NCBI GenBank assembly: GCA_030265145.1
Contig: JARBES010000062.1
Coordinates: forward strand, 681,383 to 745,382
Reading direction: 5' to 3'
DNA from: Strongylocentrotus pallidus
Taxonomy: Eukaryota; Echinodermata; Echinoidea; Camarodonta; Strongylocentrotidae
Length of the DNA: 64,000 nucleotides
Shown: in pieces, positions 38,250 to 46,845 of the stretch
Numbering within the stretch: position 1 is the stretch's first letter
How the letters are laid out: every line of letters starts with the position of its first letter
Position numbers and translations under genes: made by a program
Notes under the pieces: generated by a model
Seen by the model: only the letters and a program-made list of their open reading frames with translations
Told to the model about the DNA's origin: nothing
The model's database searches: none

Positions 38250-40064
38250 ATGTGTCATCATTACCGGCTTTTGTCATCACTGTGTGGTTTGGGTGTTTAT
38301 TTACTTTTCATACTCTATATCATGTTCACTTTCACTTTTAGTCGATTCGAGTGGGCATATGTATCCCAAAGGAATACACGGCAAATACAAGACATACTCC
38401 AAAATAACAATTTGTATACATCCACAAAAAGTATACACGGTATAGACGAGTTTTTCAATGTACAACGTTATAATTACGATGCAATAACCGAGGCCACTGC
38501 TGTGAAGTCCATTTTAGATACAGATTTTTATTACCCTACTGTTGTTAACGGATGCACTCCTTTGCATGCTGATGTCATGTGCGCATTACCTGTAGGGAAT
38601 GTTTATTACCCAACTAAAAACAACACCCCATCTGCTTTTTTTCCTATTACAACACAAACCGATGCATCCAGACTATTCTTTATGAACGACACTCGTACTC
38701 CATTAGATGATAGATTGAGCCTGCAATTGTACTATATTCGATATATCATAAATGTTGTTCGAAGTCACCCCCGCATGGATGTCAGCAACAGTACAAAACA
38801 TACACTTACAATACATCCGAACCGAGCAGAACATTTGTGCGATAATTTACTTTTCTTTCAAGCCGTACCTCAAGAATATAGTTATCAGCAGATATACAAA
38901 TATTCTTTATATTTAAATGAAGAACGATCTGGATGTTGCTTATCACATCGTCTCAACAGTTCTTCCTTATTATGTTATGTAGCTTCGTGGGAGATTCTAG
39001 ACGTCGATGATGAAGAACAAAGATTTTTTAAAGGGTTGTATGTTTTGACCCGATCTGAAGACAATGAAGACACATTAAACATGTATTCTTATAGAGATGT
39101 GGTCGGCAACGGAAGTCGGTACATACAACCCGTATTCATATTTCAAGGCATATCCACATCCTACCCCACATTTCCTTATGCTATCTTAAACAAGGCATAC
39201 AAACAGAATATGACAGACATATCATCGGCGAATGTTTTAAATCAGTTATTATTTTTAAACCCTTCTTATTTCATATTTTTTTCACCCAACAACAAATACA
39301 TGACCGTGCGTCTGGTGGACCGCATGATAGAAATTATAAACCGACTTTACTCTACAAACGATGGAATGTTAAACATGTATAGACCACATATACATTTGGG
39401 ATCTCTTGTTTACCGTATACTATACCGCTACAATCCTTTCATTTTTAAAACGGCTTCATCGTCGAAATCGTTGTATACCGTGATGAGACCGCGGTCGACA
39501 GACAACATATGCGATCGATATGATGGATTGGGAAATACTGTCTGCAGAACACAATGGACAAACGGCTCGTGTTATTCGAATGATGGTAGCGGCACGTTTA
39601 CATGCACGGGAGACCAAACCGCCGATATCCACCACGACCTTACCTATATTACCCCTCCTTACTGCTCCTCTCGATCACAACAAGTTCTTACCCGATCGTT
39701 CGGCCACTCTGTATCAACTCATTTATGCAACAATGTAACGCCTTTGTTTAAAAACATAGCCGGACCATTCAGAGAATATTACAATATACCTATCAATACG
39801 GATATTGGTAAGGGTAACTACAATTTTGAAAGCAATACGCTTAACATTACAATAATCAATTCAAATCCGTTGTGCCATCATAAATCCGTATATTATTCCA
39901 ACTACGTTCCTTTTATTGTATATACAATAAACGAATGCTCAACACCGCTTCATTATTCCGTCTGTCAACCGAACATGTTTGGAGTTGATTGTGCAATTTC
40001 ACTTTGTCAAATTTTATGTCAAAAGGATACATGTATAATTAATGATGATTATATAGCATGTTAA
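38250..40064 (+). CDS. Type II membrane glycoprotein
   Basis: 604 residues. The frame extends upstream only to a TTG, so the ATG is taken. A very short N-terminus is followed by a membrane helix (about residues 7-30), then an ectodomain with many N-x-S/T sites, many Tyr residues and paired Cys. It ends in an EGF-like CQPNMFGVDC segment. A VYYPTKNNT stretch recalls VFYSPTKEV in the preceding glycoprotein, and both share the same topology, so the two may be diverged duplicates. Probably an envelope protein. Receptor or fusion function cannot be judged. Confidence 0.7.
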   Translation: MCHHYRLLSSLCGLGVYLLFILYIMFTFTFSRFEWAYVSQRNTRQIQDILQNNNLYTSTKSIHGIDEFFNVQRYNYDAITEATAVKSILDTDFYYPTVVNGCTPLHADVMCALPVGNVYYPTKNNTPSAFFPITTQTDASRLFFMNDTRTPLDDRLSLQLYYIRYIINVVRSHPRMDVSNSTKHTLTIHPNRAEHLCDNLLFFQAVPQEYSYQQIYKYSLYLNEERSGCCLSHRLNSSSLLCYVASWEILDVDDEEQRFFKGLYVLTRSEDNEDTLNMYSYRDVVGNGSRYIQPVFIFQGISTSYPTFPYAILNKAYKQNMTDISSANVLNQLLFLNPSYFIFFSPNNKYMTVRLVDRMIEIINRLYSTNDGMLNMYRPHIHLGSLVYRILYRYNPFIFKTASSSKSLYTVMRPRSTDNICDRYDGLGNTVCRTQWTNGSCYSNDGSGTFTCTGDQTADIHHDLTYITPPYCSSRSQQVLTRSFGHSVSTHLCNNVTPLFKNIAGPFREYYNIPINTDIGKGNYNFESNTLNITIINSNPLCHHKSVYYSNYVPFIVYTINECSTPLHYSVCQPNMFGVDCAISLCQILCQKDTCIINDDYIAC

Positions 40065-40129
40065 ATGCTAGTAACAATTGAAATATTAAAAAAAGAAAGA
40101 AAAATACATAAGTTTATGTCGTGTTTCAA

Positions 40130-41524
40130 ATGTACGAATGCAAAGAGTGTAAAGAGTTTTTAAATCATCTAGAGTCTATTCCTTTAACGGAAAACAGCCA
40201 TTATGAAACAAAAGTCGTAGACGATGATCCTCGACTGTTAAAGCATCTCATCAACCTAGACATTATTAAAAACAAGCGAAACTGCACCACTAGTTCTTGT
40301 ATTCAGCGAAAAAGAGCAGTAAGTAAATTAGACCAGGTTTGGAACACACATCTGTCCGAACATCAAAAATGTGTTGTATTGCGTGGCATCTCTTACTCTA
40401 TTCCCTTGCACGAGGAGGATTTTGACAATTTTTCCGCGTGCAAGGAAGGATTGGTACTTTTTACCCGTCAGCAGAAAATGCATAATGTTGATGATGATAT
40501 GGATGTCTTTGTTTATTTTTTACATCCCTTAATTTACTATTATATATTTTTAATTTATTTGTCAAGTAATAATGATGATTTTATTTATCAAACATTAATG
40601 AATGAAATGAACAGATATCAACAAAAGTATCTCCTCATGATTAGTGGTGATCACTCATATCGTCTGCTAGCGCCCTTAACGTTGCAATTCATGCGCTTGG
40701 ATAGTCGAAGGCATGTATTTTATACGCATCGAGATCCTCCGCTATCACCAATACACAAAACTACATCATACATGTGCATGTTTTACAATCACCTGGAACT
40801 TCGCGGTACAGTTTCTGTTCGAGAGAGAAAAAAATATTTTTACCACAAATCCTTGTCATGTGGAGATGATATGTGCATACCTTGGTATGTGCGATGTTTA
40901 ATTGCAGAAGGTAATTATACATTGGCTGTTAAAATTCTAGAACCTGCATTAGGTCGACTACACGTCAAAAATCAAGCACGTGTTGCGTATGCAGAATGTT
41001 TAAACGTGTACGGCCTGTTAAAGTACTTAAACGACCAGGGCGACAAAAACGTGACACACTTATTAGAAAAGGCTATTTGCCTTTATGAACATTTTCCGTT
41101 GAATATGGCTTCAAAAATAAGTCTGGCCAAATATTATAACATCTTAGGCTGTGTTCGTTTTTCAAGCGAGTCGACAAAATCGGATTCTTGCTTTTATTTT
41201 CACAGAGCCGCCTATTACGCTGGTATGGTGCAAACCCATTTTCCAGAACATTATTTGGTTTGCAGATTAAACGCATTACACGTAACGCATCTTGATACTT
41301 CCATTTCAATCGTTTCAGAAAGTCTTTTAATTTTATTTGACGATTTAAAACATTTTTTTGGATTACATCATCGTCGTTTCAACAGTGCCTTTGTTGATCA
41401 CTTTCTGACCTCCTTTGCCGTCATGGAAGATCGCATTTGTAAAAAACACTTCATGGTATCAAGGCCCGTACAAAGGTCTGCGGAGACCTCGAAACCTTCT
41501 TTAGAATCATGCTGTATTCAATGA
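40130..41524 (+). CDS. Helical-repeat (TPR/Sel1-like) protein
   Basis: 464 residues. The frame starts with a GTG nine bases earlier; the ATG is preferred. The N-terminus has a CKEC pair. Residues ~255-390 show paired helices with TPR-like spacing of small and aromatic residues (AEGNYTLAVKILEPAL; YYNILGCVRF; YFHRAAYYAGMV). Such repeats mediate protein-protein contacts. No membrane segment, although residues 130-150 are strongly hydrophobic. Function unknown. Confidence 0.65.
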   Translation: MYECKECKEFLNHLESIPLTENSHYETKVVDDDPRLLKHLINLDIIKNKRNCTTSSCIQRKRAVSKLDQVWNTHLSEHQKCVVLRGISYSIPLHEEDFDNFSACKEGLVLFTRQQKMHNVDDDMDVFVYFLHPLIYYYIFLIYLSSNNDDFIYQTLMNEMNRYQQKYLLMISGDHSYRLLAPLTLQFMRLDSRRHVFYTHRDPPLSPIHKTTSYMCMFYNHLELRGTVSVRERKKYFYHKSLSCGDDMCIPWYVRCLIAEGNYTLAVKILEPALGRLHVKNQARVAYAECLNVYGLLKYLNDQGDKNVTHLLEKAICLYEHFPLNMASKISLAKYYNILGCVRFSSESTKSDSCFYFHRAAYYAGMVQTHFPEHYLVCRLNALHVTHLDTSISIVSESLLILFDDLKHFFGLHHRRFNSAFVDHFLTSFAVMEDRICKKHFMVSRPVQRSAETSKPSLESCCIQ

Positions 41525-42038
41525 AGAAAAAAGGATATTGTTGTTTGCTACAATAACTTTGACTTTTATAAGTCGGGGGGTAGACAAATCTTTTTAATAC
41601 GTAAGAAGAAACAAAAGCCAATAAAAGACATACTTTTTTCTTCACATGACTCGTTTACGACAAAAGATGTTGAAAGAGAAAGAGAACTGAGAAGAAATAT
41701 TTTTAAAAAAATCAAAATCTTTTGGAGTAAACAAACGTAAAAAAGGACACCGACTAGGAACACGTTACAGACTCGCATTTTCGTATTTTCATCCACTTTC
41801 ATGCTTTCATTCCTTTCAGTCCTCACACAACGCACAAGCTCAGATAAAATCATCGACGCTTCAGAGAGACATGAAACAACAACGCATTTGAAGCTAATAT
41901 TTTGATTATATTTATTTGTTTACCGATGAACATTGTTTTATTTGCATTGAATTCATTTCCGAAAACAATTTAGTATTACAATACAACAAAATATTTTTTC
42001 ATCCAAGAATTTCGATAACAATAATTTACCGATGAGCA
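41525..42038. other. Intergenic region with a repeated 3'-end motif
   Basis: No supportable gene. TTTACCGATGAACATTGTTTTAT-like sequence near 41919-41942 recurs at 42026-42055 as TTTACCGATGAGCATTATTTTTTTGTTTTAT, where it overlaps the end of the minus-strand gene. This suggests a local duplication of a 3' end. Minus-strand AATAAA signals (TTTATT on the plus strand) occur at 41911 and 41938. Confidence 0.45.
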
Positions 42039-42617
42039 TTATTTTTTTGTTTTATCGAAGTCAGTATTGAAACTAGTTAATAATACATTATACCTTCTAC
42101 CTTTTTCGCGCAATAATGAATTGCAGAAATTACATAATAAAACGTTTCTTCTTAGTTTTATCTTCTTTTTTTTAATTTTGACCTTAGTCTTACGTATCAA
42201 CTCGTCAAGTTGATTGGTATAAATGCTCGTAATCGACGGCTGCAGATTCGTTGTTGATTGTTCACATAGATTCGTCATTAACCCTTCTTTCGGTGTTTTG
42301 TCAGTTGCTATCACTGTTCTCGTTGTCTTTGGATTATTGTTGGACCTTCTTTTATGTAGAGTCGTCATGGATCCTTCTTTAGGTGTTCGTTTGGTTACTG
42401 TAATCTTTGCTGTTGTCTTCGTAGTGTCGTGGCAATGTCTGTTATATTGAGTCACCATAACCCCCTTTCTAGGTGTTTGTTCGGTTGCTGTAATCTTTGC
42501 TGTTGTCTTCGGAGTGTCGTTGCAATGTTCATTCGAGGTTGAAGAAAATGTGGGATGGATCATTTCTTTCGAAAAGACCTTATCTTTGCTGTTGTCGATT
42601 GTAGACAATAATTCCAT
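42039..42617 (-). CDS. Thr/Lys-rich repeat protein overlapping the TNFR-like gene
   Basis: 192 residues from the first ATG, which lies 38 nt inside the upstream TNFR-like gene in another frame. Three 30-residue repeats (Thr-x-Lys-Thr...Thr-Pro-x-x-Gly) are followed by a very basic section (KVKIKKKKIKLRR) and two CxxC-like cysteines. No membrane helix. It could be a separate small basic protein. It could also be the stalk and tail of the TNFR-like protein reached by frameshifting or splicing. Confidence 0.5.
   Translation of the reverse strand: MELLSTIDNSKDKVFSKEMIHPTFSSTSNEHCNDTPKTTAKITATEQTPRKGVMVTQYNRHCHDTTKTTAKITVTKRTPKEGSMTTLHKRRSNNNPKTTRTVIATDKTPKEGLMTNLCEQSTTNLQPSITSIYTNQLDELIRKTKVKIKKKKIKLRRNVLLCNFCNSLLREKGRRYNVLLTSFNTDFDKTKK
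42291..42560 (-). repeat. Three-copy 90 bp tandem repeat
   Basis: Units begin at 42291, 42381 and 42471. Units two and three are the most alike; the first is more diverged. The 90 bp period keeps the reading frame of the Thr/Lys-rich gene. Confidence 0.8.
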
Positions 42618-43140
42618 CGTCTCCTTCTTCAGCCACGGGTGGATGTTCCAAATCAGCACACGCAGGTGAATGTCTGAAAATAATGTCGATGTAAGTGCAC
42701 GGTTTACATACACCGTCAATGTTTAAGTACCATGATTCGCGACACTTGTGACAGACCGTATCACTCAGGCTGGTGCACGGGGTGATGAATTCCTCCGGAA
42801 TATACGATGGACACGTTTTACAAGATCTGCACGTGACCTGACTATACCCGTAATCGATCGGTTGATACATTCCCGATGGACAAGGTCTGCATCCAACGGT
42901 ATGACCTGTACCGTTGCCACAGGCAATGTCTTCGTCCATTTCAAAACCACGTTGACATTTGGTACATCCGATGCATTGATGCGGAGATAATGATGACATG
43001 TATTCATCCTCAAGACATCGTTGGAAGAAACGTGAACGTTCATGCGGTAGACGACAACGTAGAGGCTTGGTAACAGCAATATCAGCAAAAAAACAAACAA
43101 ATAGACACAGTCCAAGAAATCTTAATTTGATGGCATTCAT
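42580..43140 (-). CDS. Secreted TNF-receptor-like cysteine-rich protein
   Basis: 186 residues. The second in-frame ATG is chosen: it opens a clear signal peptide (about residues 1-25), and the first ATG lies only 7 nt after the TATA box. Cysteine-rich domains follow. The pattern CRPCPSGMYQP...CRSCKTC...C...DTVCHKC (84-133) is a textbook TNFR repeat, with a partial repeat on each side. There is no membrane segment or death domain, so it would be soluble. Soluble viral TNFRs bind and neutralise TNF-family cytokines; that role here is inference. Likely captured from a host. Confidence 0.85.
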   Translation of the reverse strand: MNAIKLRFLGLCLFVCFFADIAVTKPLRCRLPHERSRFFQRCLEDEYMSSLSPHQCIGCTKCQRGFEMDEDIACGNGTGHTVGCRPCPSGMYQPIDYGYSQVTCRSCKTCPSYIPEEFITPCTSLSDTVCHKCRESWYLNIDGVCKPCTYIDIIFRHSPACADLEHPPVAEEGDDGIIVYNRQQQR

Positions 43141-43197
43141 GATGATACACCGACGGGGACATACAGAGAGAGTGATAACAAGCACTGGCATGCATGG

Positions 43198-43205
43198 TAT
43201 TTATA
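43198..43205 (-). promoter_or_regulatory. TATA box for the TNFR-like gene
   Basis: Read on the minus strand it is TATAAATA, 58 nt upstream of the chosen ATG. It settles which ATG is used. Confidence 0.6.
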
Positions 43206-43276
43206 CACGTTGAGCATGCGTCGGTGACCGTTTACGTGTAAGTATGTCATGCCTATGAGCGTTGACGCCAGGCTGG

Positions 43277-44329
43277 TTAACGCAGAGAAAATACATAACG
43301 CGTCCAGTGATCGAACTTATGCTTAAACATGTTGACCAACTTGTGATGTTTGCTCCGATAGATACTGTTTCTGTAGATTGGATATCGTTTGCCAGTGTTC
43401 CAAGGAAGACGGCTACATTTGGAACACTTCTCGTCCACTTTCTTGTCAGAGATATCCAAAGTAGGAAAGCGAGCAACGCCGTACATCCCCTTTTCTGACG
43501 TTTCGAATGAATCGATTCGGGTTGAAGAATCTGACATGTTATGACGTTTAAATAGATCGTCGACTATCGGCTTACAATCAAGCGAGAAATAGCAAACGCA
43601 TAGTCCGCAACGGGACCAGTACAACTCTACGTGCAATTTGTTTAGAACACAATAGGTAACCGTCATCGCATGATGCTTCAACATGTTCATTTTGTACGCG
43701 TTGGACTCTTGTCGAATCTCTCGGATCTGCCCCAACAAATTCACATCTGAATTCATGATTGAAATGTATCCGTTTCTCAGGTATTCCAATATTTTGCCAA
43801 ATATTTCACCATTTCGGTCCACGAAGAATAACTTACCTTCAGGATTCCACATTTGATTTCTGAATTGGTCAGAAACGACAGGTTCTAACATGTTCAAAAT
43901 GTGTTTAGATTCCCGACACACCGTATCTAATGAGGTCTCATACAAGTGTGTGCCTACCTTTAAACAAACCCACCCGACCTTTGCCAAGCCCATATCGGCA
44001 GCATATTTCTTTTCAAACACAATCTGGTGTAATTCGGGTAGATTGTACCTCGTTGCATCGTGACACAGTAAGTCGTGTTCCTTGAAATCATCAGGTAAAA
44101 GAACAAGATCGTGTCTTAGGTAATTCAGTACATGCCTGAACATCAAGGGATCTCCATCTAAAACATTTGTATTCCCCTTAAAGTCGTGTATCAAGGTGGG
44201 AAAGATACCAGGGATTTTGTCGAGAAGATTTTTATGGATTGTAAAATTTCGATCTCCCACAGTGATCGTGATCAATTTGTCGTTTGCAGACCCAATAAAT
44301 ATGGCATCTAATTCGTGCACGTCAGACAT
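43277..44329 (-). CDS. Double-BTB (KCTD/T1-type) protein
   Basis: 350 residues from the ATG that shares CATG (44327-44330) with the divergent kinase-like gene. Two BTB domains of the potassium-channel-tetramerisation (KCTD) type follow one another. The first is at about residues 20-104 (ITITVGDRNFTIHKNLL, then FRHVLNYLRHD). The second is at 119-213 (VCLKVGTHLYETSLDTV, then FFVDRNGEIFGKILEYLRNG). The remaining 140 residues are Cys/His/Lys-rich and unknown. KCTD proteins are substrate adaptors for cullin-3 ubiquitin ligases, so a hijacking adaptor is a reasonable inference. No Kelch repeats. Confidence 0.85.
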   Translation of the reverse strand: MSDVHELDAIFIGSANDKLITITVGDRNFTIHKNLLDKIPGIFPTLIHDFKGNTNVLDGDPLMFRHVLNYLRHDLVLLPDDFKEHDLLCHDATRYNLPELHQIVFEKKYAADMGLAKVGWVCLKVGTHLYETSLDTVCRESKHILNMLEPVVSDQFRNQMWNPEGKLFFVDRNGEIFGKILEYLRNGYISIMNSDVNLLGQIREIRQESNAYKMNMLKHHAMTVTYCVLNKLHVELYWSRCGLCVCYFSLDCKPIVDDLFKRHNMSDSSTRIDSFETSEKGMYGVARFPTLDISDKKVDEKCSKCSRLPWNTGKRYPIYRNSIYRSKHHKLVNMFKHKFDHWTRYVFSLR

Positions 44330-45521
44330 GGCAAATCTAGAAAGGGAACTGCACAGGGAGCATGTGAACAAGAGCAACAGGATAATTGAAACTGAAACTC
44401 TGCTGTCTACATTGCAGGCTTTATACCAACAGACCACGGGAGTGATGCAAAACGATCGACACGATGACCGTATCGATACCGTCGATTTGAGAAATGTGTT
44501 GGCCAAAACAATGTCACGCATCGGAAATTTGGATAGAGATGTCCATGACATATTTTCGATGCATCGTCGTAATTTAGAATCAGCTGAACATTATCTGAAT
44601 CTATTTCATAGCCAGACATGTGATACTGATGAGAAAATACAGGCCTTGGACACGAGGGGTAGCCGTTTAGAATGTAATATTCCAAAGTTTATTAAAATTA
44701 AGGACGGCTTGTATGGTTCGGTGTGTGTAGTTGCTGGAGACGGGTACCATGGTAAATCGACGAGTGTATATAAAAAGTACCTGGACAAAGGCATGGGTGC
44801 CCGAAAAACCCTTGACATCGTGTGTAAAAAGTTACAGAGGTTAAACGTGTCAAAATTCATCGTGCATTTGCAGGGTCATTTTTTGGTAAAAGACAAAGAT
44901 GATGAATATGTCATTCAAATGGAACATTGCGTGCGAGGAAGCCTGGAAAAAGTACTCTACGACAAACAAGAGTACCCAAATTTCAATTGGCCACGCAAGA
45001 TCCAAATGGCCAGGGATTGCGTACATGGGGTCTTAGCCGCGTACACGATGCTCAAGGATGACATCAACAAATGTGCAACCCTTGATCGTTTTGTAGTAAC
45101 GGATGAGTTTTACGTCAAATTAATGTTAGATCAAAATCTGCTACGAAAAAGCAAGTTGTGTAGACGTAAAGAGATCGTTCGTAAACGATCGAAAGACGAA
45201 ATATTGTACATTTCACCCGAAGACAAAGTGCACTGCATGAGTCTAGCCGAGCGAGCCCAACGTGACGTGTTCGCATTGGGTGTCATCATGCACGCGATAG
45301 CATCGCGAGAAAGGCCTTACAGCACGGTACAATGGGGAGACGATTTTAACAAACTGTACGGGTTCATCACCGAAGGAGGAATCGAATTACCACCTCTGAC
45401 TACACCTCACTGCTATGCAGACATCATGATCCAGTGCCGGCTCATTCGAAGAAATGAAAGACCGACTTTGCTCGAGTTAAGCCAGCTCCTTGATGAACTT
45501 TGTGTTAAATTCAGCTCATAG
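44328..45521 (+). CDS. Protein-kinase-like protein, probably catalytically inactive
   Basis: 397 residues; an ATG 27 nt upstream is an equally good start. An N-terminal helical region (~1-100) precedes a kinase-like domain. The C-lobe is recognisable: SPE in place of APE (ILYISPED), RDVFALGVIMHAI matching the SDVWSFGVLL helix-F motif, and RRNERPTLLEL matching the terminal RP motif. The HRD catalytic loop and DFG are not found at their expected places (roughly LKDDINKCATLDRF and LMLDQN). The glycine-rich loop is degenerate. It is therefore a pseudokinase, resembling tyrosine-kinase-like enzymes. It may act as a scaffold or decoy. Confidence 0.75.
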   Translation: MANLERELHREHVNKSNRIIETETLLSTLQALYQQTTGVMQNDRHDDRIDTVDLRNVLAKTMSRIGNLDRDVHDIFSMHRRNLESAEHYLNLFHSQTCDTDEKIQALDTRGSRLECNIPKFIKIKDGLYGSVCVVAGDGYHGKSTSVYKKYLDKGMGARKTLDIVCKKLQRLNVSKFIVHLQGHFLVKDKDDEYVIQMEHCVRGSLEKVLYDKQEYPNFNWPRKIQMARDCVHGVLAAYTMLKDDINKCATLDRFVVTDEFYVKLMLDQNLLRKSKLCRRKEIVRKRSKDEILYISPEDKVHCMSLAERAQRDVFALGVIMHAIASRERPYSTVQWGDDFNKLYGFITEGGIELPPLTTPHCYADIMIQCRLIRRNERPTLLELSQLLDELCVKFSS

Positions 45522-45720
45522 ACATGAACTGTATAAAAAAAAAAGTGTTTGTCTATGTATTGATAAGGAACAAACATCTCGTGTACGAGCAAGCAAACAA
45601 TGACGGATGTAACAGTATTGGCGTCGATGCTATGTTTTTCCTATAGCAGAAGCAATGTTGTAATTTATCCCTTTATAAATAGGATCGAGCAATTCTATTG
45701 ATTCTTCACAGTTTGAAAAA

Positions 45721-46845
45721 TTAAATGTTGATAAATTGTTTTAATGTGGAACATGGTGAAAATGTGTTCACGTCGATTTGTTGACATACCATGTATTTGA
45801 TATAACGATTTAAAAATTCATAAAACCACAGTCTTGAGAGAGTGATAGAAATCGATATTTTATGTACGATCATGTTGAGCGTCGTCGAGTTTGCCAGGTA
45901 AAATAAATTATTACATTGCCAACAGGTTTGATAATTGTAAGTGTCTGCAATGTATTTCTTTATCGTGCAATCGTTACTCGCACGGTGAGCATCGTGGTTA
46001 TTGCACCACCTGACATTAGAAGCTACCGCCTCTACTGCCGTATGTGAAAAGGCATTGTATTCGCCAATGTGATCGGTACTGCACCGAACATACGGCATGA
46101 TTTCTGTAAATATTTTTAGAAAATGAGACGTTTCTTCTGGACTTATGATAAAAGTATGAATACCACGAACGATAGCGTCTATTTTGGAGGCATAAGATGA
46201 AACGGGATGAAAATGTCCACGATTGTATACAGACAATGCCCTTACACTATGACGGGTCAATTCTAAAAATGAAGTTACAAATTTTTGGCCAAAACACGTT
46301 TGAACACCATCCGTGATGTGACCGGTGGAACAGACTAGGTATAGAAGATGTTCGTGAGCAACCGTATACAATGCACCCTTTTCATCGGACAATGCATTCA
46401 AGTGTATCATCCACGAAGGTGGTATGGTAGTACATGTTGTATAATAAAGTTTAAATTGTTCACAAAAATATTGCCTTGCCTTTGTGTTATGTTGGTAACG
46501 TTCGAATAAATGGTCTGTTTGATTTGTCATGTTTTGATTGAGTGTACATAGAGAAAAGGGGGGCGTCGATGTGTTACCGGGCCATAGATGAGTATTTGAG
46601 ACCCAAAAAATATGACATTGGTTACAATAAGCAGGTTTAAACATGCAATAGATTGCATAATGCCACAAACTCTGAGTGTCCTCCACGTCTTCAGACCCAT
46701 GTATAGTTTCTGTTTTTATGATTTTGTTTATATTTAAAGAAAGGAAACCGTTTAAATCGTGATGAACTTGTTTTAAACAGCGGCAACAGTGATGCAAGGG
46801 AACAGATGGTATCTCAGAACTAAGAAAACATAACAACGTTTCCAT
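45721..46845 (-). CDS. Cys/His-rich protein of unknown function, 374 residues
   Basis: The frame extends to a TTG upstream; the ATG that shares CATG (46843-46846) with the divergent gene is chosen. Three CxxC pairs (CCRC, CNQC, CWQC) and several His suggest zinc binding. The body is globular with hydrophobic helices and no signal peptide. In the 199 nt downstream of its end, between two convergent genes, a stray TATAAAT (45674-45680) is present. No family recognised. Confidence 0.65.
   Translation of the reverse strand: METLLCFLSSEIPSVPLHHCCRCLKQVHHDLNGFLSLNINKIIKTETIHGSEDVEDTQSLWHYAIYCMFKPAYCNQCHIFWVSNTHLWPGNTSTPPFSLCTLNQNMTNQTDHLFERYQHNTKARQYFCEQFKLYYTTCTTIPPSWMIHLNALSDEKGALYTVAHEHLLYLVCSTGHITDGVQTCFGQKFVTSFLELTRHSVRALSVYNRGHFHPVSSYASKIDAIVRGIHTFIISPEETSHFLKIFTEIMPYVRCSTDHIGEYNAFSHTAVEAVASNVRWCNNHDAHRASNDCTIKKYIADTYNYQTCWQCNNLFYLANSTTLNMIVHKISISITLSRLWFYEFLNRYIKYMVCQQIDVNTFSPCSTLKQFINI

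Noticed and set aside
41566-41853. Minus-strand 95-codon frame with hydrophobic segment
   Set aside because: Arises from A/T-rich intergenic DNA; no start context and no recognisable features.
44328-45521. Active Ser/Thr or Tyr kinase
   Set aside because: The catalytic Asp of HRD and the DFG motif are not found where expected, so a pseudokinase is the better reading.
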